Of a stretch of 64,000 nt of DNA, positions 25,918-33,179 are shown in pieces (positions within the stretch are counted from its first letter, which is position 1; the number at the start of each line of letters is the position of its first letter). This stretch comes from Jongsikchunia kroppenstedtii DSM 45133. Lineage in GTDB: Bacteria; Actinomycetota; Actinomycetes; Mycobacteriales; Mycobacteriaceae. The translations under genes and the position numbers were made by a program. The stretch covers positions 62,001 through 126,000 of the forward strand of contig NZ_AQYG01000042.1 of assembly GCF_000380485.1 (NCBI RefSeq). The letters run 5' to 3'. The notes under the pieces were generated by a model. The model saw nothing but the letters and a program-made list of their open reading frames with translations, did not search any database and had not been told where the DNA came from.

Positions 25918-26027
25918 CAACCGATCAACCTTCCCGGTGAAGTCGTCATGCGGCTGCTGTGGGTCAGTTGCCCCACATCAGGGCCGGAAGGTGACGCTAC
26001 CGGTTGTTGAGCCTGTGTGCAATAGGG

Positions 26028-27131
26028 TCAGTCGGCGAGCCCCGCGACGATCTCCAGCTCGGCCAGCGCTTCCGGCTCCGAGCCGAACAGCACGGAATCA
26101 CTGTGTGCACGTTTGAAGTACAGATGCGCGTCGTGTTCCCAGGTGATGCCGATGCCGCCATGCAGCTGGATGGTCTCCGACGTCACCTGGCGCAGCGCAT
26201 CGGTGCAGTAGACCTTCGCGGCGGCGGCGAGTGCCGGCGCCTCGTCGGATTCGCGAACCAGCGCGTCCACCGCCGTGTACGAGATCGACGTCGACGACTC
26301 GTTCAGCACGAACAGGTCGGCCATCCGGTGCTTGAGCGCCTGGAAGGAGCCGATCACCCGGCCGAACTGGGTGCGCGACTTGGTGTATTCGACCGTCAGG
26401 TCCAGCGCGGCTCGCGCCGCGCCGACCTGATCTGCGCTCAGCGCGATCGCGGCGACCGTCCGCAGCTGATCGACCAGGTCGGCCGGGGCGAGGATGGCCT
26501 CGGCGTCGACCTCGTCGAACCGCACGGTCGCCAGGGCCCGCGTCGGGTCCAGGACGGTATGCGGCTCGATGGTCACGCCGTCGGTGCCGGCGGCGACCGA
26601 GTGCAGCGTCGTGACCCCGCCCGACTCGGCCAGCACGATCAACACGTCGGCGTACTCGGCGTCGAGCACGTAATGCGCGGTGCCGCTGAGTAATCCGCTC
26701 TCGGCCCGTACGCCGGGCTGAGCCCAGCCGCGCTCGCCGGCCCAGCACAGGGCGGCGATCGTAGTGCCTTCGGCGATGCCGGGCAGCAGGCGCTCGCAGG
26801 CGGCATCATCGCCGCTGCGGAGGATCGCCTGCGCGGCAAGGACGGCGCTGCCGAGCATGGGGACCGGGGACAGGCCGGCGCCGAGCTCCTCGAGCACGAC
26901 ATGCGTCTCGACCAGCGTGGCGCCGATGCCGCCGAACTCTTCCGGAATGGCCAGCGCCGCAACGCCGATCTGCTGTGTCAGCGACTCCCACAGGCCCACG
27001 TCGTACCGGGGATTGCCGGCGTAGCCGCGACGAACGTCCGACTGGGCCGCGAGCAGGCCGCGGACCGAGTCGCGCAGGGCCGCCTGCTCTTCGGTGTCGA
27101 TACCCGGTGCCACTCGACTCATTGCGCTCAT
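26028..27131 (-). CDS. acyl-CoA dehydrogenase, small-subunit type (FadE)
   Basis: 367 residues of the acyl-CoA dehydrogenase fold. Retained features are GVAALAIPEEFGGIGATLVE near the N-terminus, YTKSRTQFGRVIGSFQALKHRMADL in the C-terminal domain and LHGGIGITWEHDAHLYFKRA near the end. The central flavin-contact region is shortened and irregular (CWAGERGWAQPG), as in the non-catalytic partner subunits of the mycobacterial alpha2beta2 dehydrogenases. ATG at 27131 directly follows the duplicated leader; ATG at 27122 is an alternative. Last gene of echA-fadE-fadE-fadE. It probably pairs with the large subunit at 28182. Substrate unknown, possibly a sterol or branched acyl-CoA. Confidence 0.85.
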   Translation of the reverse strand: MSAMSRVAPGIDTEEQAALRDSVRGLLAAQSDVRRGYAGNPRYDVGLWESLTQQIGVAALAIPEEFGGIGATLVETHVVLEELGAGLSPVPMLGSAVLAAQAILRSGDDAACERLLPGIAEGTTIAALCWAGERGWAQPGVRAESGLLSGTAHYVLDAEYADVLIVLAESGGVTTLHSVAAGTDGVTIEPHTVLDPTRALATVRFDEVDAEAILAPADLVDQLRTVAAIALSADQVGAARAALDLTVEYTKSRTQFGRVIGSFQALKHRMADLFVLNESSTSISYTAVDALVRESDEAPALAAAAKVYCTDALRQVTSETIQLHGGIGITWEHDAHLYFKRAHSDSVLFGSEPEALAELEIVAGLAD

Positions 27132-27209
27132 GCACGTACTCGCTTCGCTCCGTACGCGCATGAGGCACACGCACTCTGTGTTTGACGATTCACTCGCTGA
27201 CGCTCGCTC
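27129..27209 (-). repeat. duplicated gene-leader element, copy B (before fadE)
   Basis: 81 bases matching 9796-9876 with ten mismatches. It fills the whole gap between the stop of the upstream fadE (27208) and the start of the downstream fadE (27131); on the minus strand it ends GGAGCGAAGCGAGTACG just before ATGAGC, exactly as at kstD. Confidence 0.75.
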
Positions 27210-28185
27210 ATGCGGTCACCTCGGCCAGCAGGCGCTGGCGGTGGAATGCCGGAGTGCCCCAGGCGGTCAGCAGCGCCTTGGTCTTGGTCAGATACAGCGA
27301 CAGGTCGTGCTCCATCGTGTAGCCGATGGCGCCGAGCACCTGCAGACCGGTGCGCGAGGCCCGGTAGGCGGCGTCGCCGCAGGCGACCTTGGCGGCCGAG
27401 ACGTCGCGGGTCGCCCAGGTCGGGTCCACGGTCGCGCCGTCGAGATCCAATGCGGCGCCGTAGATCAACGGCCGCGCCATCTCGATACCGATGGACACGT
27501 CAGCGAGCTGATGCTTGATCGCCTGGTACGAGCCGATCTCCACGCCGTACTGCTTGCGGGTCTTGGCGTATTCGGTCGCGATGTCGAGCATCCGCTGTCC
27601 GAGCCCGATGAGCTGTGCGGCGGTCGCCAGGGCGCCGATGTTGAAGGCGCGCTCGACGTCGGCCGCATCGGTGACCAGCTCGCCCCTGTCGAGCGCGGCG
27701 ACAGTCCGGGTGGCATCGACCGAATTGCGCACGGTGCCAGGGGTTCCGCGGTACACGGCGCCGTCTTCGACCAGCAGCACGGAAGCAGCGGCCTCGGTGT
27801 TCACCGCGTAGGGGGCCTGTGGCCGGAACGCGACCGTGGCCAACTCACCCTCGGCGAGGGCGGACAGCGAATCGGCGGCCGGCGTGCCGGTCAGCAGCGC
27901 CGGCGCGACGGCGATGGTCTCGACCACCGGACCGGGCAGCGCGTGCTTGCCGATCTGTTCGATGGCGACGACGGTCTCCAGGACGCCGGCTCCGGATCCG
28001 CCGTTCTCATCGGGGACCAGTAGGCCGGTGATACCGGTCTCGGTCAGCTGCTGCCAGGCCGACAGCGCCGCGGTGCGGTCGCCGTCGGACCAGCTGCGGA
28101 TGGCGGCCGGCAGGTCCGCCTTGCCGAGCATGTCGTCGACGGTGTCGGCGAGGTCGTTGTGTTCGGACTCGAGCAGGAATCTCAT
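27208..28185 (-). CDS. acyl-CoA dehydrogenase, small-subunit type (FadE18-like)
   Basis: 325 residues, clearly shorter than the usual 380-400 for the family. It begins MRFLLESEHNDLADTVDDML and keeps YAKTRKQYGVEIGSYQAIKHQLADV and GAIGYTMEHDLSLYLTKTKAL, the C-terminal domain signatures. The middle lacks the normal flavin-binding and catalytic residues, so it is likely the partner subunit of the large FadE encoded just upstream, with which its start overlaps by four bases (ATGA). In M. tuberculosis fadE17 and fadE18 beside echA13 have the same order; the similarity is from gene order and size, and is a suggestion. Confidence 0.84.
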   Translation of the reverse strand: MRFLLESEHNDLADTVDDMLGKADLPAAIRSWSDGDRTAALSAWQQLTETGITGLLVPDENGGSGAGVLETVVAIEQIGKHALPGPVVETIAVAPALLTGTPAADSLSALAEGELATVAFRPQAPYAVNTEAAASVLLVEDGAVYRGTPGTVRNSVDATRTVAALDRGELVTDAADVERAFNIGALATAAQLIGLGQRMLDIATEYAKTRKQYGVEIGSYQAIKHQLADVSIGIEMARPLIYGAALDLDGATVDPTWATRDVSAAKVACGDAAYRASRTGLQVLGAIGYTMEHDLSLYLTKTKALLTAWGTPAFHRQRLLAEVTA

Positions 28186-29339
28186 CGGGCACCTCGGGGC
28201 AGGCCGAGCAGCCGCTCGGCGATGACGTTGCGTTGGACTTCGTTGGTACCGGCGTAGATCGGGCCGGAGAGCGAGAACAGGTAGCCGTCCATCCACGGAT
28301 CGTCGGCGAACTCGGCGTCGACATCGAGCAGGTTCAGCGCGGTCTCGTGCGTCGCGATGTCCCACTGCGACCAGAAGACCTTGTTGATCGACGACTCCAT
28401 GCCCAGCTGGCCGCCCTCGGCGAGCCGGCTCACGGTGGCATAGGTCGACAGCTCGTACGCGCGCGATCCGATCCAGGCGTCCGCGACACGCTCGGCGAGG
28501 TTCGCCGGCTTGTCACCCGAATTCCACAGCGCCAGCAGGCGATCGGTGGTGGCGAGGAACCGTCCGGGCGAGCGCAGCGACAGCCCGCGCTCGTTGGCGG
28601 CGGTCGCCATCGCGACGCGCCAGCCGTTGTCGACCTCGCCGATCACGCCGGACTCGGCCGGGTTGGCGGGGTCGTCCGGGACGAAAACGTTGTCCAGGAA
28701 CAGCTCTGCGAAGCCGGGCTCGCCGTCGAGCTGATCGATCGGCCGCCGGGTGACGCCCTCCGCATTCAGGTCGAACATGAAGTAGGTGAGACCGCGGTGG
28801 CGCTGCTGCTCCGGATCGCTGCGGAACAGGCCGAATCCCATGTCGGCGTAGCTCGATCGCGAGCTCCAGGTCTTCTGGCCGTTGAGCACCCAGCCGCCCT
28901 CGACGCGCGTGGCCGTGGACCGCAGCGAGGCGAGGTCGCTGCCGGCCTCCGGCTCGCTCCAGGCCTGACCCCAGATGTCGTCGGCGCGGGCCATGCGCGG
29001 CATGATGCGCGCCAGCTGGCCGTCGTTCGCATGGTCGAAAAGCGTTGGTGCCAGCAGGAAGATGCCGTTCTGGCTGACGCGGCCGGGGGCGCCGGAGCGG
29101 TAGTACTCCTCTTCGAAGATCAGCCAGTGCAGCAGCGGCACGTCGCGGCCGCCGTACTCCTCCGGCCAGCTGACGACCGACATGCGGGCGTCGGCCATCT
29201 TCCGCTCCCACTCGCGGTGCTGCTCGAAGCCCTCCGGCGAATCCATCGACTTCAGCGGCTGCGCCGGAACGTTGGCACGCAACCAGTCTCGTACCTCGGC
29301 GCGGAACTCTTCGGCCGCACTGTCGAACAACAGATCCAT
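28182..29339 (-). CDS. acyl-CoA dehydrogenase, large catalytic subunit (FadE17-like)
   Basis: 385 residues. It oxidises an acyl-CoA to the 2-enoyl-CoA with FAD. Visible features: SWPEEYGGRDVPLL in the N-terminal domain, the flavin/substrate loop AWSEPEAGSDLASL at about residues 125-138, WVLNGQKTWSSRSSYAD, ANERG where Glu may be the catalytic base as in FadE26-type enzymes, and the C-terminal GPIYAGTNEVQRNVIAERLLG. That last motif has Ala where classical enzymes have the catalytic Glu, a mark of the steroid-type heteromeric family. It follows echA by 12 bases and overlaps the next fadE by four. Confidence 0.87.
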   Translation of the reverse strand: MDLLFDSAAEEFRAEVRDWLRANVPAQPLKSMDSPEGFEQHREWERKMADARMSVVSWPEEYGGRDVPLLHWLIFEEEYYRSGAPGRVSQNGIFLLAPTLFDHANDGQLARIMPRMARADDIWGQAWSEPEAGSDLASLRSTATRVEGGWVLNGQKTWSSRSSYADMGFGLFRSDPEQQRHRGLTYFMFDLNAEGVTRRPIDQLDGEPGFAELFLDNVFVPDDPANPAESGVIGEVDNGWRVAMATAANERGLSLRSPGRFLATTDRLLALWNSGDKPANLAERVADAWIGSRAYELSTYATVSRLAEGGQLGMESSINKVFWSQWDIATHETALNLLDVDAEFADDPWMDGYLFSLSGPIYAGTNEVQRNVIAERLLGLPRGAR

Positions 29340-29351
29340 CTGTATCGCTCT

Positions 29352-30242
29352 CTACTTGGCGCTGTCGCGCATGCTGTGGGCGTCCATGCCGCCCAATGAG
29401 TCGCCATTGGCCTCGACGTTGGCGCTGTGGGCGAAGTGGTGCCACCCGAACACCGAGTCGATCGAGTTGCGCAGGCCCATCTGGTCCTCGCAGATATTGA
29501 CGGCCTTCTTGGTCAGCGCGAGACCCAGCTGCGGCATCTCGGCGATGCTGGCCGCGATCTCGTTCACCTTGCCGTCCAACTCGTTTCGCGGCACGACGTG
29601 GTTGACCATGCCCCAGTCCTGCGCCTGCGCCGCGGTGAACCGCTGGCCGGTGTACAGGATCTCCTTGGCCCGGCGCGGCCCCAGGACGAAGGCGTGCGCG
29701 AAGAACTCCACGCCCGGGATGCCCATCCGCACCACCGGGTCGGAGAAGAAGGCGTCGTCGGAGGCGACGATGAAGTCGCAGATCCAGGCGAGCATCAGGC
29801 CGCCGGCGATGCAGGCGCCGTGCACCTGCGCGATCATCGGCTTCGGGATCTCGCGCCAGCGGCGGCACATCCCGGTGTAGACCTCGATCTCGCGGGCCAG
29901 TCGCTGATCGGCGCCGGTGCGATCGGTGTGGTCCCAGTACAGCGACGCCACATTCGGGTACTCGACGGTGAAGTCGCGCTCGGGGGTGCCGATGTCGTGG
30001 CCGGCGGAGAAATGCTGGCCGTTGCCGCGCAGCACGATCACCTTGACGTCGGCGTCCTGGACAGCCTTCACGAACGCGGCGTCCAGCGAATAGGTCATCA
30101 CCGAGTTCTGCGCGTTGCGGTAATCGGGACGGTTCAGCGTCACGTATGCGACTCCGGCGGCCACCTCGTAGGCGACGGGCGAAGTATCCGGACCCAGCTG
30201 GTCCGGCGTGAGCGGTGCAGGGATCCCCGCGGCTTCGGCCAT
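29352..30242 (-). CDS. enoyl-CoA hydratase/isomerase (EchA13-like)
   Basis: 296 residues of the crotonase superfamily. The oxyanion-hole strand VIVLRGNGQHFSAGHDIG is at about residues 62-79 and the second site is HGACIAGGLMLAWICDF. It has an insertion after GHDIG (TPERDFTVEYPNVAS and beyond), typical of a mycobacterial subgroup that carries an extra loop. The reaction would be hydration of the enoyl-CoA made by the fadE products downstream. ATG at 30242 starts the conserved part; upstream codons are not conserved. First gene of echA-fadE-fadE-fadE, with a 20-base palindrome 11 bases ahead of the start. Confidence 0.85.
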   Translation of the reverse strand: MAEAAGIPAPLTPDQLGPDTSPVAYEVAAGVAYVTLNRPDYRNAQNSVMTYSLDAAFVKAVQDADVKVIVLRGNGQHFSAGHDIGTPERDFTVEYPNVASLYWDHTDRTGADQRLAREIEVYTGMCRRWREIPKPMIAQVHGACIAGGLMLAWICDFIVASDDAFFSDPVVRMGIPGVEFFAHAFVLGPRRAKEILYTGQRFTAAQAQDWGMVNHVVPRNELDGKVNEIAASIAEMPQLGLALTKKAVNICEDQMGLRNSIDSVFGWHHFAHSANVEANGDSLGGMDAHSMRDSAK

Positions 30243-30253
30243 GCCGGACAGAC

Positions 30254-30273
30254 TACCAAGCAAATGCTTGGTA
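30254..30273. promoter_or_regulatory. TetR-type palindromic operator before echA
   Basis: TACCAAGCA-AA-TGCTTGGTA: perfect nine-base arms, 11 bases upstream of the echA start, a place where a bound repressor would block the promoter. The inner 8-base arms are identical to those of the palindrome before yrbE4A (55831-55848). The regulator is not encoded next to it. Confidence 0.75.
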
Positions 30274-30427
30274 GGGATACGGGGTGGTGATTCGGCCGAG
30301 TCTGCGCGATGCCGTCGCACGCGAACGCCATCGGCGGATGCTCGGCGTCTAACCGCGCAGACTCGGGTGACCCGGTTATCCACAGACCGCGAATTGGGGC
30401 TGGTGGCGCGGGGCTACTCATCTGACG

Positions 30428-31297
30428 ATGTTCGATATGTCCGAAAGTACGAGTATCGAGCCTCGGGCCTGCGGCGTCTATTCGACGGCACACCTGCTGG
30501 GCTGGGGAGTCGATCACAGCAGACTCCGTCGACTGGTCGACGACGGGCAGCTGATCAGACTTCGGCAGGGTTGGTATGCCGAAACCGCCGCCGACCCCGC
30601 GGTTGTCGCCGCGGTCCGGGGCGGCGGAGTGCTCAGCTGTCTGTCAGCACTGCGCATGTACAAGATCTGGGTGCCACCGACCGATGCGGTGCACATCCGC
30701 CGGTCGACTCACCGGAGGCCGCGTCTGGGTGTCTCCTGTCACGGATTCGGAGCCCAGCCTCGTCTGAGCGATCCCGTTGACTCCGTTCTGGTCGCATTCG
30801 GTGGCGCGGCGCGCTGTCTTGCCGGCGGCGCGCGACGCGACTGTGAACTGCTGGTCGCCATCGCCGACTCCATTCTCAACGGCACGGTTCTGACGTCGGC
30901 GGATCTCCGTGGCGCCGTGGCGGCGGCCCCACCACGGATTCGACGATTGCTGGATCTGTGTGACGGTACGGCGCAGGCCGGGACCGAGTCGTTGACGCGG
31001 ATCCGCCTCCGGTCGTTGAACATCGTCGTGCGGACGCAGGTGGTGATACCCGGCGTGGGCCGCGTCGATCTGCTCGTCGGTGAGCGGTTGATCATCGAGT
31101 GTGACAGCCGCGCCCACCACACCGCCGCGACCAACTATCAGGAGGACCGACGGCGAGACCGCGCCGCATTGGCCGCCGGATACCTCGTCCTGCGGGTGAC
31201 CTATGCCGATGTGATGTACCGCTGGGAGGAGGTGCTGGCCGACATCCTGAAACTGATTCGTCGGCACGATCATCGATCAACCAAACATGCGCGCTGA
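30428..31297 (+). CDS. AbiEi-type winged-helix plus DUF559 (Vsr-like endonuclease) protein
   Basis: 289 residues. The N-terminal 70 residues look like the winged-helix domain seen in AbiEi-family antitoxins and related proteins (GVYSTAHLLGWGVDHSRLRRLVDDGQLIRLRQGWY, quoted as LRRLVDDGQLIRLRQGWY). The C-terminal 90 residues resemble DUF559: VDLLVGERLIIECDSRAHH with Asp and Glu-Cys-Asp in the positions of PD-(D/E)XK nucleases, then RRRDRAALAAGYLVLRVTY. Many actinobacteria carry several copies of this protein; no partner toxin or nucleotidyltransferase is adjacent, so a toxin-antitoxin role is not supported here. Confidence 0.7.
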   Translation: MFDMSESTSIEPRACGVYSTAHLLGWGVDHSRLRRLVDDGQLIRLRQGWYAETAADPAVVAAVRGGGVLSCLSALRMYKIWVPPTDAVHIRRSTHRRPRLGVSCHGFGAQPRLSDPVDSVLVAFGGAARCLAGGARRDCELLVAIADSILNGTVLTSADLRGAVAAAPPRIRRLLDLCDGTAQAGTESLTRIRLRSLNIVVRTQVVIPGVGRVDLLVGERLIIECDSRAHHTAATNYQEDRRRDRAALAAGYLVLRVTYADVMYRWEEVLADILKLIRRHDHRSTKHAR

Positions 31298-31334
31298 GCG
31301 TGATGGCATCCGCCGTTGGCGGTCGACCTGACTG

Positions 31335-32198
31335 TCAGTGCGCAACTTCGGAAAGCTGATCTGCGGCCGCCGCCACCGCGGCGCCGATCCGCTCGATCTC
31401 CGCGGCCGGCAGCGTCGCGTCTGGGCAGGCCACCAGCGATGCGACGACCGCGCCATCGTGGCGAATGGGGGCGGCGATGGTGGCGGCGGCTATCGCGTCG
31501 CCGGTGAGTTCGTGCCCCAGATAATCGATTTCGATCAGCTGGCTGAGCAGGTCGCCGATCTGATCGCGGATCGAGGAGCTGCTCATCGGGGCGATCGCGT
31601 CGAGGAGCTGACCGGCGTCCTGGGCGAGTCGCTCGATCGCGTAGCCGCGGGCGCGGATCGCGTCGAGGGCGAGCCCGAGGCGACTGCGAATCGCCGGTGG
31701 TGCGTCGGCGATCCATTCCTCGCGATCGGCGGCGGGCTCCCAGGCGACGAATTCGCGGCATACGGGCGGCCGCAGCCGGAGGCGTCGGCCGCGGCGGATC
31801 CAGTCGGACAGTGGTTCGCCGACCAACTCGGCGACCTCGACGACGTCTTCCTCCCGGATCGCGAGGAAGACCGGGATATCCAGTTCCTGCGCGAGTTCTC
31901 GCGCCGCGCGCGCCCCCGACCGACGCAGCGGGAACGCCGCGTCGATGCGGTCGGCCAGCCGGGCCAGTCCTTGGCCGATGCGGTATGCGCCGTCCTCGCG
32001 GATGGTCCAGCCGTCGACTGTCAATTGCTGCAGAACGGCGTGTGCCGTGGCCCGTGACATGCCCGTGTGCCGGACGATGTCGGCGAGTGGCAGGGCGACA
32101 TCCGGTGATGCACAGAGGAGTTCGATCACCTTCACCACCCGCGTGGTCGGAGGTGAGGGTTGACGATCGGGGTCCGATCCGATTAACGTTCCTGTCAC
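31335..32198 (-). CDS. IclR-family transcriptional regulator
   Basis: 287 residues. The N-terminal winged helix-turn-helix is VVKVIELLCASPDVALPLADIVRHTGMSRATAHAVLQQL (quoted as LADIVRHTGMSRATAHAVL, about residues 38-56), the canonical IclR DNA-binding region, followed by a helical linker and the effector-binding domain ending in IAAPIRHDGAVVASLVA and EIERIGAAVAAAADQL. It is divergent from cysD with 66 bases between and a perfect 16-base palindrome at 32214-32229. IclR proteins usually control catabolic operons in response to a small acid. Control of a sulfate activation operon would be unusual. Confidence 0.88.
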   Translation of the reverse strand: MTGTLIGSDPDRQPSPPTTRVVKVIELLCASPDVALPLADIVRHTGMSRATAHAVLQQLTVDGWTIREDGAYRIGQGLARLADRIDAAFPLRRSGARAARELAQELDIPVFLAIREEDVVEVAELVGEPLSDWIRRGRRLRLRPPVCREFVAWEPAADREEWIADAPPAIRSRLGLALDAIRARGYAIERLAQDAGQLLDAIAPMSSSSIRDQIGDLLSQLIEIDYLGHELTGDAIAAATIAAPIRHDGAVVASLVACPDATLPAAEIERIGAAVAAAADQLSEVAH

Positions 32199-32213
32199 AT
32201 ATTCGAACTTTAA

Positions 32214-32229
32214 TGTCGAATATTCGACA
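32214..32229. promoter_or_regulatory. palindromic operator between iclR-type gene and cysD
   Basis: TGTCGAATATTCGACA is a perfect 16-base palindrome, with a further ATTCGA half-site 14 bases to its left. IclR proteins bind short palindromes of this size next to their own genes, so this is the probable site of the adjacent regulator. Confidence 0.65.
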
Positions 32230-32264
32230 AGTCAAGTTGATAGCCAAACCAAAGGGATGGATGG

Positions 32265-33179
32265 ATGGCCCAGCAGAGCTACGAGTTGTCGCATCTGGCG
32301 GCGCTGGAAGCGGAATCGGTACATATCTTCAGAGAGGTCGCCGCGACGTTCGAGCATCCCTGCATGCTCTTCTCGGGCGGCAAGGACTCGGTGGTGATGT
32401 TCCACCTGGCGCGGAAGGCCTTCTGGCCGGCGCCGGTGCCGTTTCCGTTGATGCACGTGGACACGGGCCACAACTTCGACGAGGTGATCGAGTACCGCGA
32501 CCGCATCGTCGAGCAGACCGGGGTGCGCCTGGTGGTGTCGCATGTCCAGGACGACATCGACGCCGGCCGCGTGGTTGAGCAGACGGGTGTCGGCGCGAGC
32601 CGCAACCGGCTGCAGACCGCCGCGTTGCTGCGCGGCATCACCGAGAACCGGTTCGACGCCGTCTTCGGCGGCGCGCGCCGGGACGAGGAGAAGGCCCGGG
32701 CCAAGGAGCGGGTGTTCAGCTTCCGTGACGAGTTCGGCGCCTGGGATCCCCGCGGCCAGCGACCGGAGCTGTGGAATCTCTACAACGGTCGGCATCACCG
32801 CGGTGAGCACATCCGCGTTTTCCCGCTGAGCAACTGGACCGAGCTGGACATCTGGCAGTACATCGAGGCCGAAGAGATCGAGCTGCCCAGCATCTACTAC
32901 TCGCATAAGCGCGAGGTGGTGCCCCGCGACGGCATGCTGCTGGCGAAGACCAGGTTCCTGCAGGTCGCCGAGGGTGAGACGTCGTACATGGAGACCGTGC
33001 GGTTCCGCACCGTCGGCGACGCCACCTGCACCGGCTGCGTCGAGAGCGATGCCGACACCGTGGCCAAGGTGATCGAAGAGGTCGCCGCCACCCGAGTCAC
33101 CGAACGCGGCGCCACCCGTGCCGACGACCGAATCTCTGAATCCGGAATGGAAGACCGCAAGAAGGAAGGCTACTTCTGA
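32265..33179 (+). CDS. cysD: sulfate adenylyltransferase subunit 2
   Basis: 304 residues, the catalytic ATP-pyrophosphatase subunit that makes APS from sulfate and ATP with CysN. The PP-loop FSGGKDSVVMFHLARKA is at about residues 39-55, followed by VDTGHNFDEVIEYRD and the C-terminal TIGDATCTGC-like segment (TVGDATCTG), and SNWTELDIWQYIE. Three ATG codons occur in a row; the third, which starts MAQQSYELSHL, fits the family and has AAAGGGA ahead. The stop overlaps the cysNC start by one base, giving tight coupling. Confidence 0.96.
   Translation: MAQQSYELSHLAALEAESVHIFREVAATFEHPCMLFSGGKDSVVMFHLARKAFWPAPVPFPLMHVDTGHNFDEVIEYRDRIVEQTGVRLVVSHVQDDIDAGRVVEQTGVGASRNRLQTAALLRGITENRFDAVFGGARRDEEKARAKERVFSFRDEFGAWDPRGQRPELWNLYNGRHHRGEHIRVFPLSNWTELDIWQYIEAEEIELPSIYYSHKREVVPRDGMLLAKTRFLQVAEGETSYMETVRFRTVGDATCTGCVESDADTVAKVIEEVAATRVTERGATRADDRISESGMEDRKKEGYF

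Noticed and set aside
23803-26010. A 735-codon open frame on the plus strand opposite the ceramidase-like gene
   Set aside because: Antisense shadow; composition is typical of the reverse frame of GC-rich genes, and the minus-strand protein has conserved motifs and an export signal.
30428-31297. Toxin-antitoxin locus
   Set aside because: Only the AbiEi-like/DUF559 protein is present; no AbiEii-type nucleotidyltransferase partner is beside it.
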